Positions 1 through 9,303 are shown, counted from the stretch's first letter. The stretch: 64,000 nt of DNA from Leptolyngbya sp. FACHB-261 (GCF_014696065.1 NZ_JACJPL010000026.1:186001-250000), one strand, 5' to 3'. Notes: generated by a model not told the origin, from the sequence alone. Translations and numbers: made by a program.

Positions 1-486
1 AAGCGCATCATTGCAGAGGAGTTCTAGCCGGTTAGCCGCTTCCGCTTCCTCCACGCCCCAGAGAGTGGCAGCCATTGGTGCGGCTATGAGCAGCATCATC
101 TAGCAAGACTCCGAGCCAAACAAAGTTCTGCCATCCTTCTAGGTCATCATCCCGCAGTGCGTTTAAGCTCAAGCTCAAACAGGCTTCTAAGCGCGTCGCT
201 TCCTTTCGACGGGGATGGGGGTCTGACAAGGCCTCTAGGCGGGCCATCTCTTGCTCCAACATGCAGATCAGGTCGGACCAAGGGGTTGTTCGCGCTAGCC
301 GCGCTGCTAGCTCCAACGCGATGAGGAGATAGCCCACCGCTTCTCTGCCAACTTCAATGCTTCTTCCCGTTCTGCCTTCTCCAGAGCGCGTCCTATGCGT
401 TTTGACATCAACGCCAGAGATTGTTCTGGCGTTATAAAATCCAGTTGATACAGCTGTGCTCCCACTTCATCTGCAGGGTCTGCCAT
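1..486 (-). pseudogene. NB-ARC/STAND ATPase fragment (frameshifted, runs off left edge)
   Basis: Conceptual translation on the minus strand gives pieces of a STAND-type NTPase in the region after the NB-ARC P-loop: a segment reading LYQLDFITPEQSLALMSKR, then (after a frameshift near 335) VGYLLIALELAARLART and WLGVLLDD. After a second frameshift near 85 the frame continues as MAATLWGVEEAEAANR. Cyanobacterial NB-ARC proteins carry this order (TPEQALALL, GYLPLALELAA, FAWLGVLPED). The P-loop is absent, no single frame covers the piece, and it continues past base 1. I read it as a decayed C-terminal part of a signalling or defence ATPase. The family assignment rests on motif likeness only. Confidence 0.55.
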
Positions 487-531
487 AAAGCTGTAAATTT
501 CACTTTTGCATGAATCCAGTGATCTTAATCC

Positions 532-1389
532 TTAAAACGCAACATCCGCAGCAATCTCCTGCCAGCGAGTAGCTAAATCCTCCGCAGTAGAAACCTCAAC
601 AGCGGCAAGGTTTAAGGGGTAGTCCACCTTGTCTCGCTCGATCCAGCGTGCAGCTGTGAATTGACCATTGCTTGCCCTTAATATAAATCCAGACTCTCGG
701 CACTCTGGAGAAGCAAGATATAACACCCCAGGAGCTACTTGATTGGGTTGCAAATCCTCTGGCTCATCTTGAATGTTCCACATCCGCGTTTTGGCTACTG
801 GCGAAATCGCATTAACGAGAATTCCATGCTCTTTGCCTTCAACCGCGAGCACATTCATCAACCCGATCTGTGCCATTTTTCCCATAGCATAAGAGGCAAG
901 ACTACTGAGTGCATATTGCTGATAAATAGCTCTATCTGAAGTCGTAAGCACAATCCGTCCGTAGTTTTGCTGTTTCATAATTGGAAAGGCGGCTTGAGCC
1001 AGCCATGTTGGTGCTTCTAAATTAATACTGATGGCGCGTTGTAGAAAATCAGGCGTGAGTTCTTGCACTGACTGATAGGCAACCCATCCGGCATTGTGGA
1101 TCAAAATATCGAGGCGACCAAACTTCAAGAGCGTAGTTTCCACTAGGCTTTGGCAGTTGTCTCTACTATCAAGAATTACGTTGCTTGGGAATGCAACTCC
1201 ACCTGCTTCTCGAATCCTGCTTGCAGCATCAGCTGCCACATTCGAATCGGATCCGGTTTCATCTTTGTTGACGCCTGCGTCATGTATAACGACACGCGCT
1301 CCTCTTTCCGCCAGCAGACGGGCATAGGCTGCCCCCAAACCTCGCCCGCTTCCAGTAATAATTGCTACTTGATCGTTGAGTCGAATCAT
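532..1389 (-). CDS. Short-chain dehydrogenase/reductase (SDR)
   Basis: Rossmann-fold NAD(P)-dependent oxidoreductase of about 285 residues, typical for classical SDRs. The cofactor motif TGSGRGLGAAYA lies near the N-terminus, NAG (in LIHNAGWVAY) follows at about residue 100, and the catalytic YxxxK is in SYAMGKMAQ, with a plausible catalytic Ser in the TTSDRAI segment. The ATG at 1389 is preferred over the upstream ATG at 1419 because GGAGAAAAC precedes it and the Rossmann fold begins at once. The glycine-rich motif resembles the hydroxyacyl-CoA dehydrogenase branch, but the substrate is unknown. The gene is divergent from the LysR gene at 1503, which suggests that regulator controls it. Confidence 0.85.
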   Translation of the reverse strand: MIRLNDQVAIITGSGRGLGAAYARLLAERGARVVIHDAGVNKDETGSDSNVAADAASRIREAGGVAFPSNVILDSRDNCQSLVETTLLKFGRLDILIHNAGWVAYQSVQELTPDFLQRAISINLEAPTWLAQAAFPIMKQQNYGRIVLTTSDRAIYQQYALSSLASYAMGKMAQIGLMNVLAVEGKEHGILVNAISPVAKTRMWNIQDEPEDLQPNQVAPGVLYLASPECRESGFILRASNGQFTAARWIERDKVDYPLNLAAVEVSTAEDLATRWQEIAADVAF

Positions 1390-1502
1390 GTTTTCTCCAA
1401 TCCAAAAACGATGGGGCACCCATATTTCGTACGATAGGAGACCGCCATGCGGCTGTCCAATATATATTTGGCTAAAATTAATAGGTTAGACGTATAAGTG
1501 TG
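1390..1502. promoter_or_regulatory. Divergent promoter region between SDR and LysR genes
   Basis: AT-rich 110-bp gap (TATATATTTGGC followed by AAATTAATAGG) between two divergent starts, the usual place for a LysR-type operator. TAGACGTATAAGT at 1487-1499 recurs at 4732-4744. No operator was proven. Confidence 0.4.
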
Positions 1503-2408
1503 ATGGAACTACGGCACCTGCACTACTTCATCGCGGTGGCTGAGGAACTACACTTTAGTCGAGCAGCGGAGCGGTTGCACATTTCCCAACCCCCGCTCAG
1601 TCAGCAGATTCGTGGTTTGGAAGATGAACTAGGAGTCAAGCTGTTTGAACGAACAAAGCGGCAAGTGCATCTGACAGAAGTAGGCAAAGTGTTTTTAGAA
1701 CGCTCCTATCTGGTGTTAGCGCAACTTGACCAGGCAATTGAAGCGACACAACAGATAGGTCGGGGTGAGGTTGGACGGTTGGCGATCGGCTTTGTCGGCT
1801 CTGCAACGTATACCGTACTGCCAGATATCTTAAATGTCTTTCGAGAACAGTTTCCTGCTGTCGAACTGCGATTGCATGAACTGACAACGCAAGAGCAAAT
1901 TCAAGCTCTGCATCACAAACAGGTTGATGTCGGCATTGTTCGTTCTGCCATCATCGAGCCAGGTTTGAGGGTGGAATGCATTTTGCAAGAATCATTGGTA
2001 CTAGCGTTGCCAGAAACCCATCCGTTCTCTGCCCAGACTAAGGTGTCTCTCTCTGCTTTGGCAGATGAATTATTTATCCTGTTTCCTGCCAAAATGGGCC
2101 CCGTCTTTTACGAGCAGATTATTAGCATTTGTCAACAAGCTGGATTCCGTCCAAAAGTTGCTCAAGAGGCAGTTCAGATGCAAACAATTATCGGTTTGGT
2201 TGCAGCAGGATTGGGCATTGCGATCGTTCCTGCCTCCTTGCAAAACTTCCACAGAAGCGGAGTCATCTACAGACCATTACAAGAGCAGACGCCTAAAACC
2301 GGGCTTTATCTTGCTTGGCGGCAGCATGATTCCTCTCCAGTAATCAGAGCATTTCTCAGCTTGGCACGGAAGACGACACAATTGGAGTCGAATCGTGACG
2401 ATACGTGA
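1503..2408 (+). CDS. LysR-family transcriptional regulator
   Basis: LysR-type regulator of about 301 residues. The N-terminal winged helix is intact (MELRHLHYFIAVAEELHFSR, then AAERLHISQPPLSQQIRGLE), followed by the linker helix and a periplasmic-binding-like effector domain from about residue 90. Sequence style (AVAEELHFSRAAERL, FERTKRQVHLTEVG) is that of the CbbR/BenM-like group of aromatic- or oxidation-responsive regulators. An in-frame GTG at 1500 could also serve as start; the ATG at 1503 aligns with the family. It is divergent from the SDR and most likely controls it and itself. The protein at 3802 is a clear paralog. Confidence 0.92.
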   Translation: MELRHLHYFIAVAEELHFSRAAERLHISQPPLSQQIRGLEDELGVKLFERTKRQVHLTEVGKVFLERSYLVLAQLDQAIEATQQIGRGEVGRLAIGFVGSATYTVLPDILNVFREQFPAVELRLHELTTQEQIQALHHKQVDVGIVRSAIIEPGLRVECILQESLVLALPETHPFSAQTKVSLSALADELFILFPAKMGPVFYEQIISICQQAGFRPKVAQEAVQMQTIIGLVAAGLGIAIVPASLQNFHRSGVIYRPLQEQTPKTGLYLAWRQHDSSPVIRAFLSLARKTTQLESNRDDT

Positions 2409-2453
2409 GCAGTTAGGGATCAATCACGTCACCTATCAACTTGCTGCAGCACT

Positions 2454-3593
2454 TTAAACAGTTGGGCGTGGATTTGGTAGGGGAACTAGTCCGGCAAACT
2501 GTTTATTGGGATACCAGGGCATCTGAGCAATTCGATCGAATCCAGGAAGATTTTGCATATGTTGTACCATTCGGGCGCGCATTGCATTGTCAGGGAGCGC
2601 TCCTCTCAATGCTCCTATATTTTCAGTCATGTGGTCGGGATTACTAGTTGCAGGGATGGTAGCAGTAACAGCTGGATGTGAGATGACATATTTGAGGAAA
2701 AACTGCGCCCAATTTCTACAGTCAATCTCACGAGCAAAATCGGGAAGAGGTTGCCCTTGTACTACTCCAAACAGACGCGCCTTTTCAAAAGGCATATTCA
2801 CTAAGACGGCTGTTCCTCGTTCTGCTGCGGCTGGCAGAATTCTCTCCTCAACTCCCCGTTGAAAGATTGAGTAGCGTACTTGAACGAAATCTAGATCACC
2901 TTTCTCAATCCACTGTTCAATCACTGGAGCATACAAGGGATCGTGATAAGTGATGCCTAAGTAGCGAATCCTACCTTCCTGCTTCCATCTCCGGAGCAGA
3001 GGCACCTTTACATCCACATCCACTAGGCTGTGAATTTGCATGACATCAATGGGATTTCGCGATAATCGTTCTATCGATTGCTTCAACTGGCGTTGCGCTT
3101 GACCGGGATCGCCCAGGTACTCGCCTGTTGCCCAGATTTTGTTAGTAATAAATAGTTCATTAGTGATGCCGAGTACTTTAATAAATTCGCCCACGTTCAC
3201 TTCCGACATGCCGTAGAGTGGGGAGACATCAATCTGCCGTCCGCCACCCTCCCAGAAGCGACGGATCACCTGCAGAATCTGATCGCGCGGCTGACTTGCT
3301 AGGACATCAAACGTGAGAAAGGTTCCTAACCCGACTGCAGGTATGCGTTCCTTTGTGCGAAGGATCTCTTTTGTGATGATATCTGATAGTTGATTAGAGT
3401 TTGCTTGTGCAATCCTATTTACCTGAATCGGCTGGTTTGCCGAACCCTGGCTTGTCTGGCTTTGAGCGGTTTGACAGCCACTCAAAGCCAGGGGAGTTAA
3501 AATAGTGCTTGCAGCACCCATACCCATTGCCTTGATGATGGTACGGCGGGAAAAGGCTTGCGGATTGGATGAATGAGAATGTTCCGTGTTCAT
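2454..3593 (-). CDS. Aldo/keto reductase with Tat signal/lipobox
   Basis: Aldo/keto reductase-like protein of about 379 residues. The chosen start (ATG at 3593, preceded by GGGAGGCG) opens with a twin-arginine signal: SRRTIIK followed by a hydrophobic stretch ending in LALSGC, a possible lipobox. The barrel begins near residue 75 with RIPAVGLGTFLTF and includes RQIDVSPLYG (active-site Asp/Tyr region) and VMQIHSL. The catalytic Lys/His pair is not as clear as in cytosolic members. Export of an AKR by Tat is uncommon but recurs in cyanobacteria. The gene is divergent from the LysR gene at 3802. A longer reading frame extends to 3833, but its extra N-terminus runs into the regulator's promoter and has no signal character. 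Confidence 0.82.
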   Translation of the reverse strand: MNTEHSHSSNPQAFSRRTIIKAMGMGAASTILTPLALSGCQTAQSQTSQGSANQPIQVNRIAQANSNQLSDIITKEILRTKERIPAVGLGTFLTFDVLASQPRDQILQVIRRFWEGGGRQIDVSPLYGMSEVNVGEFIKVLGITNELFITNKIWATGEYLGDPGQAQRQLKQSIERLSRNPIDVMQIHSLVDVDVKVPLLRRWKQEGRIRYLGITYHDPLYAPVIEQWIEKGDLDFVQVRYSIFQRGVEERILPAAAERGTAVLVNMPFEKARLFGVVQGQPLPDFAREIDCRNWAQFFLKYVISHPAVTATIPATSNPDHMTENIGALRGALPDNAMRARMVQHMQNLPGFDRIAQMPWYPNKQFAGLVPLPNPRPTV

Positions 3594-3801
3594 GACAGCG
3601 CCTCCCATTAGGATTAAGGTTCTCTGCGGAATTGCCTCTAAGCAGTCGCAAATTTCTGCACTTTTTAACAGATCCTTTTCGTGCGCAGTACAAGGTGATA
3701 AGAATCGTTGACCGCTCAAATCCATAGTAGATGCAAGGTTGAGAATTTTTATTTCTGGTTTACTATGGCGTAATAACTCAAAGTTATTACCAAGCTGTTT
3801 T
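3594..3801. promoter_or_regulatory. Divergent promoter region between AKR and LysR genes
   Basis: About 208 bp between divergent starts; probable site of LysR control over the exported reductase. No operator sequence was identified with confidence. Confidence 0.35.
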
Positions 3802-4734
3802 ATGGAACTCCGCCAACTCAAATATTTCGTCACGGTGGCTGAAGAACTGCACTTTGGGCGGGCGGCTGAAGCATTACACCTGAGCCAGCCCGCACTTAGT
3901 AAACAAATTCAAGCGCTAGAAAACAGCTTAGAGATTCAATTGTTCGAGCGAACGAAACACTGGGTGAGATTGACAATCGCTGGACAAAAATTTCTTGAAG
4001 CTGCTCACCGAATTCTGCATGAAGTAGAAGAAAGCATCCAGGTTACAAAACAGGTAGCAGATGGAGAAATTGGCAGACTCAGGATTGGTTTCACCGAAAC
4101 GACTCTATTCAGCCTTGCCCCAAACATTGTCAAAACCTATCGAGAGCAGTATCCACAGGTCGAGTTGATTCTCACTAATGATGGAACAGAAGCTCAGGTA
4201 GAGGCGCTTCGAACTCACCAAATTGATGTGGGTTTTGTGTACCTTCCCATCCGCGACTCATCTCTCTCGATTCATCCATTGTTTGAAGAAGTTTATATCG
4301 CAGCAGTGCCTACTACCCATCGCCTAGCTCGGCAGCAACGGATAGCGCTTCAGTCTTTAGCAAATGAACCACTCATTTTTTATCCGCGCTCGCTGGCACC
4401 TGTACTCTATGCCAATTTCATCAAATGCTGCGAACAAGCTGGGTTTGTACCGAACATTGTGCAGGAGGCTGAACTCGCTCAAACTCGCTTAGGGCTAGCA
4501 GCGGCTGACGTTGGCATTACATTTGTTCTCTCGAACATACAAAACTTGAGTGCAAAAGGCGTAGTTTATCGACCTTTAATCGGAGATTTCCTAATGCTAA
4601 AACTGGCTTTAGCATGGCGACAAAACGAATCTTCACCCGTTGTACATGAATTCCTCAATGTGCTTAAAACAATTGAATTTTCTAATGGTGGCGTTGCTGA
4701 TCTCTACAAAACTGGCTCCTCGAGCGTATCGTAG
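3802..4734 (+). CDS. LysR-family transcriptional regulator (paralog of 1503-2408)
   Basis: About 310-residue LysR-type regulator with intact HTH (MELRQLKYFVTVAEELHFGR, AAEALHLSQPALSKQIQALE) and a full effector domain with family landmarks such as HQIDVGFVYLPI and QTRLGLAAADVGI. The ATG at 3802 is chosen because the HTH begins there; a 21-residue upstream extension has no family counterpart. It shares long stretches with the regulator at 1503 (AVAEELHF, FERTK, RIGFTETT/AIGFVGSA), so the two LysR/oxidoreductase divergons probably arose by duplication with partner exchange. The stop codon lies inside the second copy of a 13-bp repeat whose first copy sits just before the 1503 gene. Confidence 0.92.
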   Translation: MELRQLKYFVTVAEELHFGRAAEALHLSQPALSKQIQALENSLEIQLFERTKHWVRLTIAGQKFLEAAHRILHEVEESIQVTKQVADGEIGRLRIGFTETTLFSLAPNIVKTYREQYPQVELILTNDGTEAQVEALRTHQIDVGFVYLPIRDSSLSIHPLFEEVYIAAVPTTHRLARQQRIALQSLANEPLIFYPRSLAPVLYANFIKCCEQAGFVPNIVQEAELAQTRLGLAAADVGITFVLSNIQNLSAKGVVYRPLIGDFLMLKLALAWRQNESSPVVHEFLNVLKTIEFSNGGVADLYKTGSSSVS

Positions 4735-4744
4735 ACGTATAAGT
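4732..4744 (+). repeat. 13-bp direct repeat TAGACGTATAAGT (partner at 1487-1499)
   Basis: TAGACGTATAAGT occurs at 1487-1499 and again at 4732-4744, bracketing LysR, AKR and LysR. It may mark a recombination event or a shared promoter box. Confidence 0.5.
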
Positions 4745-4984
4745 TTCTAATGGACGGGGAGCGATCGAGCTTTGAGGTTGAGTCGGGGTTATTCTGATTA
4801 CACAGAACGGATTAGGTATAACAATTTAGCATATAGACCCCTTGTTGTAGATCTCCCTGTTTTAGGGTGGATCAACAGCAAAGTTCCACACATCTGCCTA
4901 AGTGATCTAATTAGAACAGATGCATTATTAGGTTCTATCTTATATATTGCTGATTTGCTAACTCATGCAAAAATCTCGCCCTCG

Positions 4985-5313
4985 AAAGCTGCTCGATCAG
5001 GTGCGGGAGGCTATCCGTCTCAAACACTGTTCTTACAGCGCTGAGAAAACCTATGTCCATTGAGTTCGCCGCTTTATTTTGTTCCACAACAAACGCTATC
5101 AGTTGAAATGAGCACCGCAGCGGTCACACATTTTTCGACCTGTCTAGTTGTCAATGAACACGTCATTTCAACCCCTCAAAACCAGATACTCAATGCCATG
5201 TTGTCTGTAAGTGGGTTGCGGTTGAAGGAGTGCGGTTGTGAGCCAGAGATATTGATTTTTCTCAAGCTCAAATTCTAGTGAGGGATGGCAAGGGCAGCAA
5301 GAGCTGTGTCACA
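4985..5313 (+). pseudogene. Decayed integron-type integrase fragment (intI remnant 1)
   Basis: Across frames the sequence spells the N-terminal core-binding domain of an integron integrase: KLLDQVREAIRLKHCSYSAE, KTYVH, (stop in place of Trp) RRFILFHNKRY, then after a frameshift EMSTAAVTHF and NEHVISTPQNQILNAM. Next comes a jump to a catalytic-domain piece, GLRLKE and DIDFSQAQILVRDGKG. IntI1 has the corresponding blocks about 100 residues apart, so the middle, including the first catalytic Arg region, is deleted; the C-terminal HxxR and Tyr are absent. It has a stop and frameshifts and cannot be active. The copy at 19038 has the same deletion. Confidence 0.72.
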
Positions 5314-5319
5314 GCCTAC

Positions 5320-5435
5320 AACGGTATTTGGAGCACAGGACGAGCAGCTCAACAAAACCGATGCGTTTGAACCTGCAACACCTGCTTGAATTCAGCAGAC
5401 AAGTCCAGATTATGTCCTCACCCATAACCTGAGTA
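5320..5435 (+). repeat. Dispersed tail element, copy R1
   Basis: About 115 bp containing GACGAGCAGCTCAAC, GAACCTGCAACACCTGC and CCCATAACCTGAGTAGCC. Copies occur at about 19378-19473, in the 22.4-kb and 28.5-kb elements and before 30976. In this copy the frame VFGAQDEQLNKTDAFEPATP stays open, then stops. The element ends directly at the attC-like box at 5436. Confidence 0.7.
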
Positions 5436-5522
5436 GCCTAACGGCAAAATGCAGCGGCGGCAGATGGAGCTAAACGATAGACGAGAAGACTCTCAGCTGT
5501 CCGCTCCATCGAGTTGTTGGGG
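5436..5522. other. attC-like recombination site
   Basis: Boxes GCCTAAC (5436-5442) and GTTGGGG (5516-5522) enclose quasi-palindromic arms (CAGATGGAGC near CCGCTCCATC, GCGGC near GTCCGC). The site sits at the 3' end of the glycosyltransferase gene, as expected for an integron cassette. Confidence 0.6.
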
Positions 5523-5534
5523 GGCTGATGCTCA

Positions 5535-6809
5535 CTATGCGATTTCAACTTCTCTAAGATGTTTCTCCATTGCATCACACGCCACGCCTACACCATCTTC
5601 TGCTTGTATGATGCGTCCGATTTCTGCCGCTTTTGCTGCGTAAATAGGATTGCCTAACAACTCACTTAGCTCCTTCGCAACTCGTGCCGCTAAATATTGC
5701 TTACGCGGAATCGTGCGAGAAGTTCCTAATCGTTTGACCCGTGCTGCATTGTCGGGTTGGTCATGGCTGTACGGCATGATCAGGGTTGGGCGACCTGCCC
5801 GCAACGCTTGAGCCGTCGTCCCAATTCCGCCCTGATGCACGATCGCACAAGCGCGAGGAAAAATCTGAGAATATGGTGCGTAGTTGACCGCCAAAATATC
5901 TGCTGAAAGATTCTCTAAAGGTGAATTGTTACCAATCAACAGAACGGCACGGCGGTTCAACTGTTTTGCAGCTTGGATGCTTTCCTGGTAGAAGTTGCCG
6001 GCATCCAGCACAGCCGCTGATCCAAGCGTAAAGACGATTGGTGGAGCACCTGCATCTAAAAACTGCCTTAGTTCTGAAGTGAGTTCTGCTCCGCCTTGTA
6101 TTCCATCATAGAAAGTGAAGCCTGCGACTACTGTATTTGCAGCCCAATCCAGCTGAGGCTGACCCAAAACCGAGGAAAACAACGCAACGACAAGATAGGG
6201 TGAAAATTTGTTTTCAATGAAGGGATTACCTTTGATGGGCGATAACCCAAGTTGGTGTCGAAGTTGACGAATGGGGTCTGCCCAAGAATTACTCGCAAGC
6301 TTCGCCAAGTTGATAATGCCTCGATTCACGATGGGTCCCAACTTATATAGCTTCGCTAAAGCAGGAAATGGCGCTAAGATTGGTGGGTCGTAAGCCGAGA
6401 AAAATGATAGGGGAACCATCGCGCTCGATGCCCATCGCATTTCGAGTTTCTCTGCTACTAATGGAGTGGCGATTACGCCTTCCCCTGAAAAGATAAAATC
6501 TGCTCCTTTGGCAACGTTTAGCAAGTCTGCATACATTTCGTGCAAACTGGGATTTGCCCATTGACGCACCATGTATTCTTGACCCGTTTTCAGATCCATC
6601 ATGCGTGCCATTTCTTGAGGGTCATTCATCGCAGTGAAATCAGGTCGCATTTGATGAAACTCAAACCCTAAGGCTTCGAGCCTAGATTGATACGCTTGGT
6701 GCGTCACAAATACGACATCATGACCGCGTTGCCGCAATTCAAGCGCGATTGCAATCATGGGATGAAGATCTCCCAGAGTACCTAGTGTAGTAACAACGAT
6801 TCGGCTCAT
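5535..6809 (-). CDS. UGT-type glycosyltransferase (GT1 family)
   Basis: 424-residue GT-B glycosyltransferase of the UDP-glucuronosyl/sterol-glucosyl/macrolide type. The N-terminal Rossmann start is TTLGTLGDLHPMIAIALELR, and the C-terminal donor-site block is VHQGGIGTTAQALRAG followed by PTLIMPYSHDQPDNAARV, with the conserved His, Gly-rich turn and D/Q pair that hold the sugar nucleotide. Length is normal for the family. The likely role is cytosolic glycosylation of a lipophilic small molecule (sterol, carotenoid or antibiotic); the acceptor cannot be deduced. The 3' end abuts an attC-like site and the next gene upstream is an S41 peptidase, so it looks like cassette cargo. Start ATG at 6809 fits the fold. 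Confidence 0.88.
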   Translation of the reverse strand: MSRIVVTTLGTLGDLHPMIAIALELRQRGHDVVFVTHQAYQSRLEALGFEFHQMRPDFTAMNDPQEMARMMDLKTGQEYMVRQWANPSLHEMYADLLNVAKGADFIFSGEGVIATPLVAEKLEMRWASSAMVPLSFFSAYDPPILAPFPALAKLYKLGPIVNRGIINLAKLASNSWADPIRQLRHQLGLSPIKGNPFIENKFSPYLVVALFSSVLGQPQLDWAANTVVAGFTFYDGIQGGAELTSELRQFLDAGAPPIVFTLGSAAVLDAGNFYQESIQAAKQLNRRAVLLIGNNSPLENLSADILAVNYAPYSQIFPRACAIVHQGGIGTTAQALRAGRPTLIMPYSHDQPDNAARVKRLGTSRTIPRKQYLAARVAKELSELLGNPIYAAKAAEIGRIIQAEDGVGVACDAMEKHLREVEIA

Positions 6810-6924
6810 TCTGTCGTCCCTCGATCAGCACTATGGACGTCAATACAGTTGTTTGATTTTAAACCGTCTGAATCGCTCCGCCGAAAAAATTGAAGGACCG
6901 CCCCTACCGGCAACTGAAAGCAGC

Positions 6925-7007
6925 TCAACGACAAAGTTGAGCTGCGGCCAATATCTCTGAAACGTAGATGAAAAAACTTGATTTGCCGCTTCAACGACTG
7001 GTTACGC
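6925..7007. other. attC-like site between S41 peptidase and glycosyltransferase
   Basis: GCTCAAC (6925-6931) and GTTACGC (7001-7007) bound arms that pair in part (AAGTTGAGCTGCGGC against GCCGCTTCAACGAC). The right box overlaps the stop codon of the peptidase gene. It is more degenerate than the sites near 29.9 and 32.4 kb. Confidence 0.4.
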
Positions 7008-8159
7008 CGCTGCGCCTGCAATTTGAACCGCCTTCTCAAGACACTGGCTGTCACCGTTTGCACATTCAGGAATCCCGATATCGGGTTGAACTCCTGCCCC
7101 CTCAATCGTATGACCTTTCGGTGAAACGATTTGAACAGTTGGAGCAATGAGAGCAAAGCCCTGCCATCTCAATCTAAAAGCATCGCCGCCAAGGAGTGCA
7201 CCCATCGTGCGGACTCCCAGAATTGTGGCAGAACCGTAGTCTTTGATAACTCCTGCAAACAAATCACACGATGATCCGCACTGATCATCAACCAGAATAA
7301 AGTGAGGTCTTGGATCTACTTTGGCTTCTAATCGCGTGCGCCACTCGATGTAGGGATGCTTCTCTCCAAGCTCAATTTCTGCTTTCGCTTCTGCATTGAT
7401 TGCATCGTCGAAATATCCTTGGAAAACATATGGTTTCTGCATCTGTAATCCCTCACGAGTTCTGTCTCTCCAAAGCACTTTGTTAGGGCCAATGATGTCC
7501 TCAACGAGGTAGCTGACGCTTGATCCAAAGCCTCCCCCATTCCCACGTACATCAATGAGAATTACCCTGGCTTGGGCAAGTTCAGCCTTTGCTCGATCGA
7601 GTTCTGCTTTGGTAATGAGAGGAACAATGAAGCTTTCAACTCGAAGAATTCCAACTTCACCTCGCATTTCGGCTGCAACAGCAGGCTTAGGTGTGATATT
7701 CGGGAGTGGTTTTCGTTCAAAAATACGAAATAATTTTTCACCTTCTACTGGATCTAAAATCCTCAAATGGGATGCTGAGAGCTTTTTGAGCTGACTGCTG
7801 ATAAGTTTAATTATTTCCGCTCTCGACCAACTCGGCTTAGTATCCACGGTGGTTAAGAGTTCTTGCAGTTGTTGCTCACGCTCCTGTTTTTTGAAGGTAG
7901 GATCAAAAATTTTATTATCAAGTGTTTGATAGACATCATTGATGAATGCCTTTGCTTCTGAAGCAGAGACAACATCGGTAGACTTGAGTGGAGAAGAAGT
8001 AAACCACTTGAGTGAAACATCTGTGATCCCGGTTGGTTTCACACTGGTGCCTTGGCTCTGTCGATCGTGACCTCGAAAAGAATTAAAAAATTGACAGCCT
8101 GCCAAATTCAAAAGCGCAATTAGCATCAACAATCTCTTGATGAATTTAGTTTCTTGCAT
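7002..8159 (-). CDS. S41-family peptidase (tail-specific protease-like), lipoprotein
   Basis: About 385 residues. A lipoprotein signal leads (LLMLIALLNLAGC), placing it outside the cytoplasmic membrane. The C-terminal half has the S41 fold: ILIDVRGNGGGFGSSV, then VDDQCGSSCDLFAGVI with the probable catalytic Ser, and IEGAGVQPDI. No PDZ domain is evident, and the N-terminal part (residues 60-170) is a helical region seen in tricorn/CtpA-like interphotoreceptor-type members. The start ATG at 8159 is preceded by AGGTGGAG; an in-frame GTG lies 9 bases upstream. The gene diverges from AraC at 8313 and its 3' end meets an attC-like site. The substrate is unknown; small-peptide processing or envelope quality control is plausible. 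Confidence 0.85.
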   Translation of the reverse strand: MQETKFIKRLLMLIALLNLAGCQFFNSFRGHDRQSQGTSVKPTGITDVSLKWFTSSPLKSTDVVSASEAKAFINDVYQTLDNKIFDPTFKKQEREQQLQELLTTVDTKPSWSRAEIIKLISSQLKKLSASHLRILDPVEGEKLFRIFERKPLPNITPKPAVAAEMRGEVGILRVESFIVPLITKAELDRAKAELAQARVILIDVRGNGGGFGSSVSYLVEDIIGPNKVLWRDRTREGLQMQKPYVFQGYFDDAINAEAKAEIELGEKHPYIEWRTRLEAKVDPRPHFILVDDQCGSSCDLFAGVIKDYGSATILGVRTMGALLGGDAFRLRWQGFALIAPTVQIVSPKGHTIEGAGVQPDIGIPECANGDSQCLEKAVQIAGAAA

Positions 8160-8312
8160 AAACTCCACCTGCAGTTGCCTAGGATTTCTTTTGCAAACTC
8201 AACCAAAGGTGTCTATTATCGATACGTTGCTAGGCGTTTGTCTTTCAGATTCTCCTGAAATTTATCAAAATCCTTTGGTTTTCTCTGTCGATGTGTCAGT
8301 GAGGTGAAATCG

Positions 8313-9191
8313 ATGTCTTCTAAATCGGCCCTTCATCCAGCGGATGTCATTCAACCAGAATGGGTGTTGTCTAGCCAGAGCCTCCACTCAAGCGGGCTCA
8401 CTATCGAGCATCAGGTTCAGCCTTCTGGCGAGTGTGAAATATCCGGTGGATTGACCCATCATGTTTTGGTATTTGAATTGGGCAATGTTTCGCGTCAAGT
8501 GATTCGCATGGACGGGCAAGAACATGACAGCTCACTACGTCAAGGCGATATCCTGTTGATTCCTGCCGGAGTTCCTTTCTTCAGTGCTTGCGAAGCAATG
8601 GATGAAGTCCTGGCCTTCATCATTAATCCCTTTTTTCTGGAGCAGCTGTCATTGGCAGCAGATTGTCCACAGGCTGAACGAGTTGAGCTAGCTAGCACAT
8701 TCAAGCACCGCGATCGCCAAATTGAATGGATTGTACGCTCTCTTCAACGCGAAATGCAGACGGCGGCACTGGGAAGCAGATTGTATCTGGATTCCTTAAC
8801 GAACCTTCTAGCAATTCATCTGCTACGACACTACACGCTTCAACCGCTGAAGCAATCAAAACCTGAGCCAGGGCTAGGTGGGTTGAAGTTAAATCGAGTA
8901 ATAGACTATATCAACGCACATCTTGAACAGGAGATTCAGCTAGCTGATTTGGCTCAAGTGACCAACTTCAACCCATGCTACTTTGCAAGTCTCTTCAAGC
9001 AATCGATGAGAATTTCTCCCTGGCAGTATATCATGCAGCAACGAGTTGAACGAGCCAAGAAGCTGTTAGAACAGCACAATCATTCAATCTTAGAAGTTGC
9101 TCTTCAGTGTGGTTTCAACAGCCAAAGTCACTTCACCTATCAGTTTCGCAGACTGACAGGGATGACGCCCAATGCGTATCGAAATCGTTGA
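8313..9191 (+). CDS. AraC-family transcriptional regulator
   Basis: About 292 residues with an N-terminal cupin-like sensor (HHVLVFELGNVSRQV, DILLIPAGVPFF) and a C-terminal double HTH with family signatures (IQLADLAQVTNFNPCYFASL and ALQCGFNSQSHFTYQFRRLT, ending GMTPNAYRNR). The start ATG at 8313 is preceded by GTGAGGTG; an in-frame GTG at 8304 is an alternative. It is divergent from the S41 peptidase and glycosyltransferase genes, which it may control. An attC-like site follows its stop by about 110 bp. Confidence 0.93.
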   Translation: MSSKSALHPADVIQPEWVLSSQSLHSSGLTIEHQVQPSGECEISGGLTHHVLVFELGNVSRQVIRMDGQEHDSSLRQGDILLIPAGVPFFSACEAMDEVLAFIINPFFLEQLSLAADCPQAERVELASTFKHRDRQIEWIVRSLQREMQTAALGSRLYLDSLTNLLAIHLLRHYTLQPLKQSKPEPGLGGLKLNRVIDYINAHLEQEIQLADLAQVTNFNPCYFASLFKQSMRISPWQYIMQQRVERAKKLLEQHNHSILEVALQCGFNSQSHFTYQFRRLTGMTPNAYRNR

Positions 9192-9303
9192 TTTGGAGCA
9201 TCGATCTACTACCAACTATAAAACATCGCTAATACTGGCACTACCTTAGCCCTGAATACTGACAGATAGGCTCTCGACTGTGCCCCTACCAGGGACTCAG
9301 GTG

